Below are positions 33,139-41,915 of a stretch of DNA of 64,000 bases, piece by piece. The position numbers and the translations under genes were made by a program. Each line of letters starts with the position of its first letter. The first letter of the stretch is position 1. Below the pieces are notes generated by a model. The model made no database searches and was not told where the DNA came from. It was given only the letters and a program-made list of their open reading frames with translations. Origin of the DNA: JAHEAO01 sp041633555 (GTDB lineage Bacteria; Pseudomonadota; Alphaproteobacteria; Rhodobacterales; Rhodobacteraceae); the NCBI GenBank assembly GCA_041633555.1, contig JBFKFZ010000010.1:1-64000 (forward strand), written 5' to 3'.

Positions 33139-33972
33139 GTGGACTGGTTGACCAACACGAAGATACCGGTGGGTAAGACCGCGAAGCAGGTCTTCGACTG
33201 GCTGCAGACCAATCTGGCCTGGTTCTTCGATCTTCTATCGGAGGCCATGGAAGCGCTGATCGACGCGATCCTCTGGATACTACAAACACCGCATCCGTTT
33301 TTCATCATCGCGGCGTTCGTGGCGCTGACTTGGATCCTGCAGCGGTCGTGGAAGACCTGCCTGCTGATCCTGCTGGGATTTCTCTTCATTCTCAATCAGG
33401 ACTATTGGGAGGAAACCACGGAAAGCCTCACGCTGGTTCTGTCGGCCTGCGTCGTGTGCATGGCCATCGGCGTACCGATCGGCATTGCCGCGGCGCACCG
33501 GCCGCAACTTTACCGGGCGATGCGACCCGTGCTTGACCTGATGCAGACCCTGCCCACCTTCGTCTATCTGATCCCGGCAATCGTCTTTTTCGGCATCGGC
33601 ATGGTGCCGGGCCTGATCGCGACGGTGATCTTCGTGCTGCCCGCACCGATCCGGCTGACGCATCTTGGCATCAGCTCGACGCCAAAACCGCTGTTGGAAG
33701 CCTCGCAAGCTTTCGGCGGCACGGCAAGCCAAACACTTTGGAAAGTCGAATTGCCCTACGCGCTGCCGCAGATCATGGCCGGGCTGAACCAGACGATCAT
33801 GCTGTCCCTTTCGATGGTGGTGATCGCGGCGCTTGTCGGGGCTGACGGGCTGGGCGTTCCGGTCGTGCGGGCGCTCAACCAGGTCAACACCGCGCTCGGG
33901 TTTGAATCCGGGTTCGTGATCGTCGTGGTCGCGATCATGCTGGACCGGATGCTGCGGGTGGACCGGGAATGA
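33139..33972 (+). CDS. choW: Choline ABC transporter permease
   Basis: The 277-residue membrane protein belongs to the ProW/ChoW permeases, with about six helices and the coupling motif EASQAFGGTASQTLWKVELPYALP near the C-terminus. The start is taken as the GTG at 33139, giving DWLTNTKIPVGKTAKQVFDWLQ, which is how ChoW proteins begin; the ATG at 33097 would add 14 residues of no family likeness. AGGTG precedes the GTG. The stop overlaps the choV start by four bases (ATGA), so the two are translationally coupled. Confidence 0.9.
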   Translation: MDWLTNTKIPVGKTAKQVFDWLQTNLAWFFDLLSEAMEALIDAILWILQTPHPFFIIAAFVALTWILQRSWKTCLLILLGFLFILNQDYWEETTESLTLVLSACVVCMAIGVPIGIAAAHRPQLYRAMRPVLDLMQTLPTFVYLIPAIVFFGIGMVPGLIATVIFVLPAPIRLTHLGISSTPKPLLEASQAFGGTASQTLWKVELPYALPQIMAGLNQTIMLSLSMVVIAALVGADGLGVPVVRALNQVNTALGFESGFVIVVVAIMLDRMLRVDRE

Positions 33973-34991
33973 GCACGGTTGAGTTCGACAATGTCTCGAT
34001 CGTCTTCGGCGATCAGCCGCAGGCTGCCCTGCCGCTGATGGACGAAGGCCAGAGCCGGGCCGACATTCAAGCGGCCACGGGTCAGGTGCTGGGCGTCCAC
34101 AATTGCTCGATAGATGTCGGTGACGGCGAAATACTGGTGCTGATGGGGCTGTCGGGGTCGGGAAAATCGACGCTCCTGCGGGCCGTCAACGGGCTCAACC
34201 CGGTCGCCAGGGGAGAGGTTCGAGTCAAATTGGGGAGCGGGCTGACCTCGGTCACCCACGCCGACAATGCCACCTTGCGCAAGCTGCGTCTCGGCCATAT
34301 CGCGATGGTGTTTCAGCAGTTCGGCTTACTGCCCTGGCGCACAGTTGCCGAGAATGTCGGGCTGGGGCTCGAATTGGGCGGCATGTCGAAATCAGATCGC
34401 AAGGCCAAGGTCGCCGAGCAACTGGCGCTCGTCGGACTTTCAGATTGGGCCGACCGAAAAGTCGGAGAGCTTTCGGGAGGCATGCAGCAGCGCGTCGGCC
34501 TCGCCCGCGCCTTTGCCACCGAAGCGCCTATCCTGTTGATGGACGAGCCGTTCTCGGCGCTCGACCCGCTGATCCGCGGGCGGCTGCAGGATGAGCTGCT
34601 CGATCTTCAGCAAGAACTGAAGCGGACGATCATCTTCGTCAGCCATGATCTTGATGAAGCCTTCAAGCTTGGCAACCGGATCGCCATCATGGAGGGCGGT
34701 CGGATCGTGCAATGCGGCACGCCGCGCGACATCTTTTCGAACCCGGCAAACGAATATGTCGCGGATTTCGTGGCGCATATGAACCCGCTTGGCGTGCTCT
34801 GCGCGCGCGACGTGATGGAGCCGGCGACGGGCAAGCCTGTGATGACCGTCGGGCCGGACGAGATGATCCAGAGCGTCATGGTCCATGTGCATGCCACGGG
34901 CAATCCGGTGGGTGTTGTCGAGAATGGCGCTTTGCTGGGCCAAATCACCAAGGATACTGTTCTGGCGAAGCTCCTCGATCCGCGCAGCTGA
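33969..34991 (+). CDS. choV: Choline ABC transporter ATP-binding protein
   Basis: The 340-residue ATPase carries Walker A GLSGSGKST, the Q-loop in VFQQFGLLPWRT, the signature LSGGMQQRV, Walker B ILLMDEPFSALD and an H-loop VSHDLDEA. The N-terminal stretch before the Walker box is longer than in MalK-type ATPases, as in ChoV/ProV. The C-terminal part (about 270-340) resembles the CBS-type tail used by OpuA/ProV to sense ionic strength, here in reduced form. It powers ChoW. Choline taken up is normally oxidised to glycine betaine, or used for lipid synthesis, by genes not in this window. Confidence 0.92.
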   Translation: MSTVEFDNVSIVFGDQPQAALPLMDEGQSRADIQAATGQVLGVHNCSIDVGDGEILVLMGLSGSGKSTLLRAVNGLNPVARGEVRVKLGSGLTSVTHADNATLRKLRLGHIAMVFQQFGLLPWRTVAENVGLGLELGGMSKSDRKAKVAEQLALVGLSDWADRKVGELSGGMQQRVGLARAFATEAPILLMDEPFSALDPLIRGRLQDELLDLQQELKRTIIFVSHDLDEAFKLGNRIAIMEGGRIVQCGTPRDIFSNPANEYVADFVAHMNPLGVLCARDVMEPATGKPVMTVGPDEMIQSVMVHVHATGNPVGVVENGALLGQITKDTVLAKLLDPRS

Positions 34992-35030
34992 GATCGCTAC
35001 GGTCTACTCCTCCGAGTGGCCGGCGATGCT

Positions 35031-35936
35031 TCAGGTCTTCATTGCCACATGGCTCGGGGTCAATGCGCGCCGCTTCAGCACGGCTTCTCGCCAGGTGATG
35101 AACGTGACGGCGGCCAGGATGGTCACCCCGCCAAAGATCACCCAGCCGTCGACTGGTTCGGCAAAGACCAGCGCGCCGAGCGCGACCGCCCAGACCAGCT
35201 GCAGGAAGGTAACAGGCTGGGTGACCGTCACAGGGGCCGCGGCGAAGGCGAGCGTCATCGAGTAATGCCCGGCAGTGGCGAAACATGCGACAAGGAACAT
35301 CCAGCCGATCTGCGCCAAGGTCGGCGTCACCCAGACGGCAGCGGCGAAGGGTGCGAGGCCGACTGTCACCGTTATTGACAGCATTCCCACGACGACGGCG
35401 GCGCTGGCCCGGCCCGACATCAGCTTCGCGATCAGGTACGAAGCCCCGAACAGCATCGCCGTGCCCAGCATCGCGATATGACCCAGCGAGACCTCGCGAA
35501 ATCCCGGCCGTAGGATCACCAGCGCCCCGATCAGCGCCGCGACGATGGCCAGGAGCCGGCGCGCGGCAAGGGTTTCGCCGAGAAATAGTGCGGCGCCGAT
35601 GGTCACGTAGACGGGCGAGAGGTAATTCATCGCCGTGACCTCTGCCAAGGGGATCTGGGTCATGGCGTAGAACCACAGGATCACACCCAGCGAATGCACC
35701 ACGCCGCGCGCGCCAAAGAGCCAGAGCGATTGCCGCGAAAGGTCCGCCCGCAACATCGGGCCAAGCATCGGGATCAGAAAAACGAGGCCGAGGAGATACC
35801 GAAGAAACGCGGATTCCGCCGCCGGGAGCCCATCGCCGACATGTTTGACGATGGCGGTGACAGCGACGAAATTCGCGCCGGTCACCAGCATCCAGAGTAT
35901 TCCGGCAAGCGGGCGGTCGGCGCTGTTCGTCATCAT
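35031..35936 (-). CDS. EamA/DMT-family exporter
   Basis: The 301-residue protein has ten predicted transmembrane helices in two repeats of five, each an EamA domain, as in drug/metabolite exporters of the RhaT/YdcZ clan. Segments such as LWFYAMTQIPLAEVTAMNYLSPVYV and ETLAARRLLAIVAALIGALVILRPG mark the first domain's end. It should move a small metabolite across the inner membrane; the substrate is unknown. It is convergent with choV (40 bases apart) and lies downstream of yebC, separated by 131 bases that contain a hairpin. Confidence 0.82.
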   Translation of the reverse strand: MMTNSADRPLAGILWMLVTGANFVAVTAIVKHVGDGLPAAESAFLRYLLGLVFLIPMLGPMLRADLSRQSLWLFGARGVVHSLGVILWFYAMTQIPLAEVTAMNYLSPVYVTIGAALFLGETLAARRLLAIVAALIGALVILRPGFREVSLGHIAMLGTAMLFGASYLIAKLMSGRASAAVVVGMLSITVTVGLAPFAAAVWVTPTLAQIGWMFLVACFATAGHYSMTLAFAAAPVTVTQPVTFLQLVWAVALGALVFAEPVDGWVIFGGVTILAAVTFITWREAVLKRRALTPSHVAMKT

Positions 35937-35965
35937 GGCACCTGAGACGATCGCGGCGGCAGATA

Positions 35966-36004
35966 CAAGGGGTCAGCGGATCACCAGGCGCTGAATGCCC
36001 CTTG
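35966..36004. terminator. Interrupted hairpin between yebC and the DMT exporter gene
   Basis: CAAGGGG with CCCCTTG, and within it CAGCG with CGCTG, can form a two-part stem around a ten-base loop. No T run follows on either strand. It lies 63 bases after the yebC stop and may separate the two minus-strand genes. Confidence 0.35.
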
Positions 36005-36067
36005 ATGATCGCGACCCGGATCGACCCGGCGACAAAGGTTCCGGTTTGGGTCTGGGGCTGCGTTGCG

Positions 36068-36808
36068 CTAGAGTTGGGCGGCCACTTCGTCGGGCACCTC
36101 GATGTTCGCCGTCACGTTCTGGACGTCGTCATCATCTTCCAGCGCTTCGATCAGCTTCATGACCTTCTGTGCGGTTTCCAGATCGACCTCGGTCGTGGTC
36201 TGCGGCTTCCAGACCAACTTTGTCGTCTCGGATTCGCCGAGTTGCGCCTCAAGCGAGGTCGATACCTCGTTGAGATCGGTGTCGGCGCAGTAGATCCAGT
36301 GACCCTCTTCGTCGCTCTCGACGTCCTCGGCGCCGGCCTCGATCGCGGCCATCATCACGGTTTCGGCGTCGGCAGCATCGGCGGGATACATGATCTCGCC
36401 CTTGCGGTCGAACATGAAGGAGACCGATCCGGTCTCGCCCAAATTGCCGCCGTTCTTGGTGAAAGTGGACCGCACATTCGACGCGGTGCGGTTGCGGTTG
36501 TCGGTCATCGCCTCGACGATCACTGCAATCCCGTTCGGGCCGTAACCCTCGTACCGGATCTCGTCATAATTCTCGGCGTCGCCGCCCTGGCTTTTCTTGA
36601 TCGCGCGGTCGATCACGTCCTTGGGGACCGAACTGGACTTGGCCTCCTTGACAGCCAGACGCAAACGAGGGTTCTTGTCGGGGTCGGGGTCACCCATCTT
36701 CGCCGCGACCGTAATCTCCTTGGACAGCTTGGAAAACAGCTTTGCGCGCAGCCTGTCCTGCCGCCCCTTCCGGTGCTGGATGTTCGCCCATTTTGAATGG
36801 CCTGCCAT
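36068..36808 (-). CDS. yebC: YebC/PmpR-family protein
   Basis: The 246-residue protein begins MAGHSKWANIQHRKGRQD, the hallmark of the YebC/PmpR/TACO1 family. Members were described as transcription regulators and more recently as factors that help the ribosome through proline stretches. The rest of the sequence (YDEIRYEGYGPNGIAVIVEAMTDNRNRT and TKNGGNLGETGSVSFMFDRKG, broken here) fits the family throughout. It is cytoplasmic and about the normal length. It is divergent from the SLC13 permease gene at 36939. Confidence 0.95.
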   Translation of the reverse strand: MAGHSKWANIQHRKGRQDRLRAKLFSKLSKEITVAAKMGDPDPDKNPRLRLAVKEAKSSSVPKDVIDRAIKKSQGGDAENYDEIRYEGYGPNGIAVIVEAMTDNRNRTASNVRSTFTKNGGNLGETGSVSFMFDRKGEIMYPADAADAETVMMAAIEAGAEDVESDEEGHWIYCADTDLNEVSTSLEAQLGESETTKLVWKPQTTTEVDLETAQKVMKLIEALEDDDDVQNVTANIEVPDEVAAQL

Positions 36809-36938
36809 AGCCCTGTCCTATCGGTAATTCTGGAGTCGCGCCTCTATATGTCACCCATCGCCCCGCCTGCAAGCCTGTGCGGGCGTTGCAATCCCGGCGT
36901 CAATCCGGTTGGCTGCGACGAAACCGGGCGAGGCGCAA

Positions 36939-38720
36939 ATGACCACCGACCAGATCATCCTTTTCACGCTTTTCGGTGCCGTCTTCGGCCTCTTGCTGTG
37001 GGGCAAGTTCCGCTATGACCTGGTGGCGTTCGCGGCTCTGATGGCCGGGGTGGTGCTGGGTGTCGTGCCGACCGAGGACGCGTTTTCCGGGTTCGGCCAT
37101 CCGGCCACCTTGATCGTGGCCCTGGTGCTGATCGTTTCGGGCGGGCTGGTGCGGTCCGGCGCGGTGTTCCTGATCACCCGCACGCTGATCAACAGCGCCA
37201 GAAGCCTTGCCGGCCATATCGCGATCATGGGAGCCGTCGGCGGGGTCCTTTCCGCCTTCATGAACAATGTCGCCGCCCTTGCGCTGCTCATGCCGGTCGA
37301 CATCCAGACCGCGCGCAAGGCCAATCGGCACCCGGGCTATTCGCTGATGCCATTGTCCTTCGCGACGATCCTCGGCGGCATGGTCACGCTGATCGGCACG
37401 CCGCCCAACATCATCATAGCGGCGATCCGGGACGACACGCTGGGGGCGCCCTTTCGGATGTTCGATTTCGCACCGGTCGGCGCGGTCGCCGCCGTTGCCG
37501 GACTGGTCTATGTCGCCTTCATCGGCTGGCGCCTGATCCCGCATCCGCCTGTCACCGATCTGCCCGGCAGCGCCATCGAGGAGATCGGTCAGTATATTGC
37601 GGAACTCACGATACCGGAAGGCAGTAGTCATGAGGGCAAGCGGCTGAACGAGTTGATCGAGACCGCCGAAAAGAACGATGTCGCCATCCTCGGCTTGATC
37701 CGCGCTGGCAGACGCCGCTATGGGACCCAATACACGACCGCCCTGAAGGCAGGTGACGCGCTTGTGCTGGAGGCGTCGCCGGATGCGCTGGACGAGTTTC
37801 GGGCCGCGCTGTCGCTAGATTTCGCGGACCAGAAGCGGCAGGACATCCTGCAGGCCGAAGGCGAAGGCCTCAGAATCGTCGAATGCGTCGTCACCGAGGG
37901 TTCGCGGATCAACGGCAAGACGGCGCTGGCCATCGGGTTGTCATGGCGTCGGCGCACGGTTCTGATGGGGATTTCCCGGCAAGGGAAAAGGCTGCAGAAA
38001 CAGGTCAGAAAGACACCGATCAAGACCGGCGACATCCTGCTGCTTCTGGCCCCCAAGGACCAATCCGACGACGTGGTCGAGTGGCTCGGCTGCCTCCCGC
38101 TGGCTGATCGCGGCCTTGCCGTGACCGAGGATCGCAAGGTCTGGCTGGCAATCGGCCTTTTCGCCGCCGCCGTCGCGGCAGCCAGCCTCGGCTGGATCTA
38201 CCTGCCGATAGCCCTTGGGGCAGTCGTCGTTTGCTATGCGCTGACCCGGATCGTGCCGGTGACCGAGATCTACAACCATGTCGAATGGCCGGTCGTGGTG
38301 TTGCTTGGCTCGATGATTCCGCTCGGCGCAGCACTGGAGACATCGGGCGGAACCGAGCTGATCGCGAGCGGGCTCATAAGCTTCACCGAGGGGATGCCGG
38401 CCTGGGCGATTCTGACAGTACTGATGGTGGTGACGATGACGCTGTCGGACGTACTGAACAACACTGCGACCACGATCGTCGCGGCCCCGGTCGGGATCGA
38501 GATGGCGCAGCGGCTTGGGGTCTCGCCCGATCCGTTCCTGATGGCGGTCGCGGTGGCCGCATCCTGTGCATTCCTGACGCCGATTGGGCACAAGAACAAC
38601 ACGCTGATCCTTGGCCCGGGCAGTTACAGTTTCGGGGATTACTGGCGCATGGGACTGCCGCTGGAGGCACTGGTCGTCTTCGTGTCGATCCCGGCCATTC
38701 TGGTCTTCTGGCCGTTCTGA
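36939..38720 (+). CDS. SLC13-family permease with two RCK_C domains
   Basis: The 593-residue membrane protein belongs to the SLC13/DASS-like anion permeases with two TrkA-C (RCK_C) domains placed between the two membrane halves (about residues 205-290 and 300-380). The membrane parts carry the family's GFGHPATLIVALVLIVSGGLV, AFMNNVAALALLMPV and the second-half ITPIGHKNNTLILGPG-like loop (FLTPIGHKNNTLILGPG). Relatives carry sulfate, citrate-type acids or other anions. The ATG at 36939 follows GAGGCGCAA. A second permease of the same build lies convergently at 39102, with only a small lipoprotein gene between. Confidence 0.85.
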   Translation: MTTDQIILFTLFGAVFGLLLWGKFRYDLVAFAALMAGVVLGVVPTEDAFSGFGHPATLIVALVLIVSGGLVRSGAVFLITRTLINSARSLAGHIAIMGAVGGVLSAFMNNVAALALLMPVDIQTARKANRHPGYSLMPLSFATILGGMVTLIGTPPNIIIAAIRDDTLGAPFRMFDFAPVGAVAAVAGLVYVAFIGWRLIPHPPVTDLPGSAIEEIGQYIAELTIPEGSSHEGKRLNELIETAEKNDVAILGLIRAGRRRYGTQYTTALKAGDALVLEASPDALDEFRAALSLDFADQKRQDILQAEGEGLRIVECVVTEGSRINGKTALAIGLSWRRRTVLMGISRQGKRLQKQVRKTPIKTGDILLLLAPKDQSDDVVEWLGCLPLADRGLAVTEDRKVWLAIGLFAAAVAAASLGWIYLPIALGAVVVCYALTRIVPVTEIYNHVEWPVVVLLGSMIPLGAALETSGGTELIASGLISFTEGMPAWAILTVLMVVTMTLSDVLNNTATTIVAAPVGIEMAQRLGVSPDPFLMAVAVAASCAFLTPIGHKNNTLILGPGSYSFGDYWRMGLPLEALVVFVSIPAILVFWPF

Positions 38721-38758
38721 AGGTTTGATTAGCGACCTTGATACATCAGCAAAAGACC

Positions 38759-39097
38759 TTAGGGCGCGACGAACAGCCTTCCGGCGACCTCGACCCGCGG
38801 CGTCACGTCGACCCGAGCGGTGGCACGGCGCAGCGGCAGCCGCGGGATCGAGGGATCAGAGCCACTGACACGATAGGTCAGCAGGTGCGGGCAGCCGCTG
38901 AGTTGACCCGTCCAGTCGCGGGCGCGACCCGGCCGGTGGCCGACGCAAAGTGTCCGATCCGACATCAATAAGTTGACGCCGACCGGATAGAGCAACGCCC
39001 GCTCAGGGACTGCATCGCGGCCCTCCGTGACGGATGTGCCGGACTGCGCACAGGCGGTCAGCAACAGGCAAAGGGTGAATGCGAAGCCCCTTCGCAT
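38759..39097 (-). CDS. Small lipoprotein of unknown function
   Basis: The 112-residue product has a lipoprotein signal (LLLTAC, Cys16), then a basic, proline-rich mature part with cysteines in RTLCVGHR and SGCPHLL that could pair. No domain is recognised. It starts five bases after the SLC13 gene at 39102-40880, so it ends that minus-strand operon, and its end is 39 bases from the convergent SLC13 gene. A periplasmic or outer-membrane location is likely. It might help one of the permeases, which is only a guess from the position. Confidence 0.65.
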   Translation of the reverse strand: MRRGFAFTLCLLLTACAQSGTSVTEGRDAVPERALLYPVGVNLLMSDRTLCVGHRPGRARDWTGQLSGCPHLLTYRVSGSDPSIPRLPLRRATARVDVTPRVEVAGRLFVAP

Positions 39098-39101
39098 CCG
39101 G

Positions 39102-40880
39102 TCATACGGGCCAGAAGAAGGGGATCAGGAAACTCGCGACCACGCCCAGCATGATGTTTAGCGGAATCCCGACCTTGAGATAGTCGGTGAACTTGTAGCC
39201 GCCCGGCCCGTAGACCAGCATGTTGGTCTGGTACCCGATTGGGGTCGAAAATGCGGCCGAGGCAGCGAACATGACGGCCACGACAAGGGGCCGCGGATCA
39301 AGGCCGAGAGCGATGCCAAGTTCGATCGCGATCGGCGCGAAAATCACCCCGACAGCGTTGTTCGAAACAAGCTCCGTCAATGTCGACGCGAGAAGATAGA
39401 TCACCAGGATCACGGCGAAGGGCGGAAGGTTGGCCAGCAAAGGCTCTACTGCATCGACGATCAGGGACACGGTACCTGTATGTTCCAGCCCGACCCCGAC
39501 CGCGAGCATGGCGAAGATCAGCGCGAGCAACCGACCCTCGACGAATGAAAACGCCTCTTCGGCATCGATGCAGCGGGTCAGCAGGATGACGGCAACGCCC
39601 ACCACAGCCAATGCGAGGATCGGCGCCACGCCAAGCGCTGACAGGATGACGACCCCGGCCAGTACGCTGATGACGATCGGGGCTTGCCTGCGGCGATAGG
39701 CGCGCGCGGCAGGATGCGAGATATCGACCAGATCCATGTCGACGGCCAGCCGCTCGATATCGGCGGGTGCGCCTTCTAGAAGCAGGGTGTCGCCGACCCG
39801 CACCACGAGGTCGTCCAGCTGACGCCCGATATTCTGGTTTCGCCTGTGCACCGCGAGCGGATAAACGCCGTAGCGCCGCCGCAGCCGCATCGAACCGAGC
39901 GAGCGGCCAACCATGCGGCAACCCGGGGTGATCAGCACCTCGACCGTGTTGGTCTGGACCGAACTCAGCTCTTCGACCATCCGGACATCCCGGTTCTGCT
40001 GCAGACCCAGAAGCTCGGCCATCTCGGTCCGCAGGACCACCCTGTCGCCGGCGGCAAGCTCTACCCCGGCCAGATCGCGCCGCAGGGACGCGTCGCCACG
40101 CAGCACGTCGATCAGCCGCACGCCTTCGCGCTTGAAGAGGTCGATCTTGTTCACATCCTGACCGATCAGCGAGGAATCGGCGGGCACTGCCACTTCGGTG
40201 AAGTATTTCATCTTTCGCCGGTCGCTGAGCAATACGCCCATGGACTGGCGGTCAGGCAACAGCCTGCGACCGATCAATGCGATGTAGACCATGCCGATCA
40301 CGACCTGCACCATGCCAAGGCCGGTGATCTCGAAGATCGAAAAGGCTTCAAGCCCCTTCGAACGCGCGACACCATCGACCAGAAGGTTGGTCGAGGTGCC
40401 GATCAGGGTCAATGTGCCGCCGAGAATGGCGCAATAGGACAGCGGAATCAGCAGCTTGGACGGTGCAACGCCCAGCTTGCGGGCGACCTGGATGAAAACA
40501 GGGATCATCACGACCACGACCGGCGTGTTGTTCATGAAGGCGGACCCGATTGCGGCAAAGCCCAGCAGGATCACGAGCGTCGCCTTCGGGCGGCGCGAGG
40601 CCTGCGCCTCTGCCTGCTGCGTTAGCCATTCCAGCGCGCCCGTTCGCACCAGTCCGCCCATGATCAGGAACATCGCGGTGATGGTCCAGGGGGCCGGGTT
40701 TGAAAGTACCGTCAACGCCGCATCGTAAGGCAACATGTCGAGAACCAGCATCAGCGAGGCGCCCGCGATGGCGATCACCTCGGCCGGGTAACGCTCTGTC
40801 ACGAAAAGCGCAAACATCCCCACGATGATGGCGAGGCCCATGAAGGCGACCGTCGTGTCGGAAAATCCAAGATCAATCAT
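39102..40880 (-). CDS. SLC13-family permease with RCK_C domains
   Basis: The 592-residue membrane protein has the same build as the permease at 36939: an N-terminal membrane half with VVMIPVFIQVARKL, two RCK_C-like domains (about 210-295 and 300-385, including GDRVVLRTEMAELLGL and VGDTLLLEGAPADIERL), and a C-terminal half ending with FSTPIGYQTNMLVYGPGGYKFTDY. It is about as long as its neighbour but clearly different in sequence, so the two are old paralogues. It starts 12 bases after a 54-codon ORF and is part of the run that begins with mgtE. The transported anion is unknown. Confidence 0.85.
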   Translation of the reverse strand: MIDLGFSDTTVAFMGLAIIVGMFALFVTERYPAEVIAIAGASLMLVLDMLPYDAALTVLSNPAPWTITAMFLIMGGLVRTGALEWLTQQAEAQASRRPKATLVILLGFAAIGSAFMNNTPVVVVMIPVFIQVARKLGVAPSKLLIPLSYCAILGGTLTLIGTSTNLLVDGVARSKGLEAFSIFEITGLGMVQVVIGMVYIALIGRRLLPDRQSMGVLLSDRRKMKYFTEVAVPADSSLIGQDVNKIDLFKREGVRLIDVLRGDASLRRDLAGVELAAGDRVVLRTEMAELLGLQQNRDVRMVEELSSVQTNTVEVLITPGCRMVGRSLGSMRLRRRYGVYPLAVHRRNQNIGRQLDDLVVRVGDTLLLEGAPADIERLAVDMDLVDISHPAARAYRRRQAPIVISVLAGVVILSALGVAPILALAVVGVAVILLTRCIDAEEAFSFVEGRLLALIFAMLAVGVGLEHTGTVSLIVDAVEPLLANLPPFAVILVIYLLASTLTELVSNNAVGVIFAPIAIELGIALGLDPRPLVVAVMFAASAAFSTPIGYQTNMLVYGPGGYKFTDYLKVGIPLNIMLGVVASFLIPFFWPV

Positions 40881-40891
40881 TCTGGCTCGCG

Positions 40892-41056
40892 TTATCGTTC
40901 CGGAGCCGCATCATGGTGTAAGGGCGTGAACCCCGCAAGCGCTGTTGCAAGCTCCGCTTTCGCGTCGAATTGCCCTAAGGAAAGCGCCGCAAGAGCATGC
41001 CCAATATCGTGCGAACAGGCCAGCCAAGGGATCAGGATCGGACTGACCCTGGTCAC
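40892..41056 (-). CDS. Small 54-codon ORF coupled to the metallophosphoesterase gene
   Basis: The frame starts with a GTG whose last bases form the TGA stop of the metallophosphoesterase gene (GTGA overlap) and ends 11 bases before the SLC13 start, which closes an otherwise odd gap within a minus-strand operon. The product has a hydrophobic first third (VSPILIPWLACSHDIGHALA) and a more polar end (FTPLHHDAAPER), with no motif I recognise. Support is positional only. Confidence 0.45.
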   Translation of the reverse strand: MTRVSPILIPWLACSHDIGHALAALSLGQFDAKAELATALAGFTPLHHDAAPER

Positions 41057-41865
41057 GGAGCCGCGGCCTGCAGAAGACCGCCTTGGCGCACCATCCCGAC
41101 CCGGACCGCCTTTGCGGTCTTGTCGTCGGTCTCGATGTAAAGGCCCGAGAGCGTCGCTTTGCCGGCGGCTGGCGTGAACCGCTCCTTGCCCATGCCGGTG
41201 ATGAAGCGGCGCATCGGCTCGACCTTGTCCATGCCGATCACCGAGTCGTAGTCGCCGCACATGCCGGCATCGGTCTGATAGGCCGTGCCGCCGGGCAAGA
41301 TCCTGGCGTCGGCGGTGGGTACATGGGTATGGGTGCCGACGACCACGCTGGCACGGCCGTCGCACCAGACGCCCATCGCCATCTTCTCGGACGTAGCCTC
41401 GCAATGCATGTCAACGAGGCTGGCATTGACCAGCCCGCCGAGCGGATGCGCCTTGAGCACCGGGTCGATGGCGGAGAACGGGTCATCGAAGGGTCGCTTC
41501 ATGAAGACTTGGCCCAGAACCTGCGCGACCAGCACCTTGCGCCCGCCCCGTGCCTCATAGACCCGGAAACCCTTGCCCGGCGCAGATTTGGCATAATTGA
41601 TCGGGCGCAGGATGCGCGGCTCGGTCTCGATGAACTGCAGCATTTCCTTTTGATCGAAGGCGTGATCGCCGAGGGTCACGCAGTCGGCCCCGGCATCGAG
41701 CAGCAGCTTGGCATGGGCCGCGGTCAGGCCGACCCCGTTGCTGGCATTCTCGCCATTGACGACTACAAAATCGAGCCGCCAGTCCTCGCGCAGCGACGGC
41801 AGTTGGCTAGTGAGTGCGGCCCGTCCCGACCGGCCCATGACATCGCCAAGGAATAAGAGCTTCAT
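41053..41865 (-). CDS. YmdB/TIGR00282-type metallophosphoesterase
   Basis: The 270-residue protein has the calcineurin-like metal ligands in the order of the TIGR00282 family: LFLGDVMGRSGR (Asp8), VVVNGENASNGVG (Asn38, Glu39), TLGDHAFDQKEM (Asp and His), VDMHCEATSEK and VVGTHTHVPTAD. Bacillus YmdB of this family splits cyclic nucleotides (2',3'- and 3',5'-cNMP) and affects biofilm formation. It follows the 5-formyltetrahydrofolate cyclo-ligase gene by 50 bases on the same strand, and its stop overlaps the 54-codon ORF. Cytoplasmic. Confidence 0.9.
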   Translation of the reverse strand: MKLLFLGDVMGRSGRAALTSQLPSLREDWRLDFVVVNGENASNGVGLTAAHAKLLLDAGADCVTLGDHAFDQKEMLQFIETEPRILRPINYAKSAPGKGFRVYEARGGRKVLVAQVLGQVFMKRPFDDPFSAIDPVLKAHPLGGLVNASLVDMHCEATSEKMAMGVWCDGRASVVVGTHTHVPTADARILPGGTAYQTDAGMCGDYDSVIGMDKVEPMRRFITGMGKERFTPAAGKATLSGLYIETDDKTAKAVRVGMVRQGGLLQAAAP

Positions 41866-41915
41866 GTGACCGTGCTAGGGGGCAGAAGGGCGAAGGGCAA
41901 GCAGGAGTTGGCGGT

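Noticed and set aside
41866..41915. 6S RNA next to the 5-formyltetrahydrofolate cyclo-ligase gene
   Set aside because: The flanking gap is only 50 bases and the other side overlaps mgtE, so there is no room for a 6S RNA.
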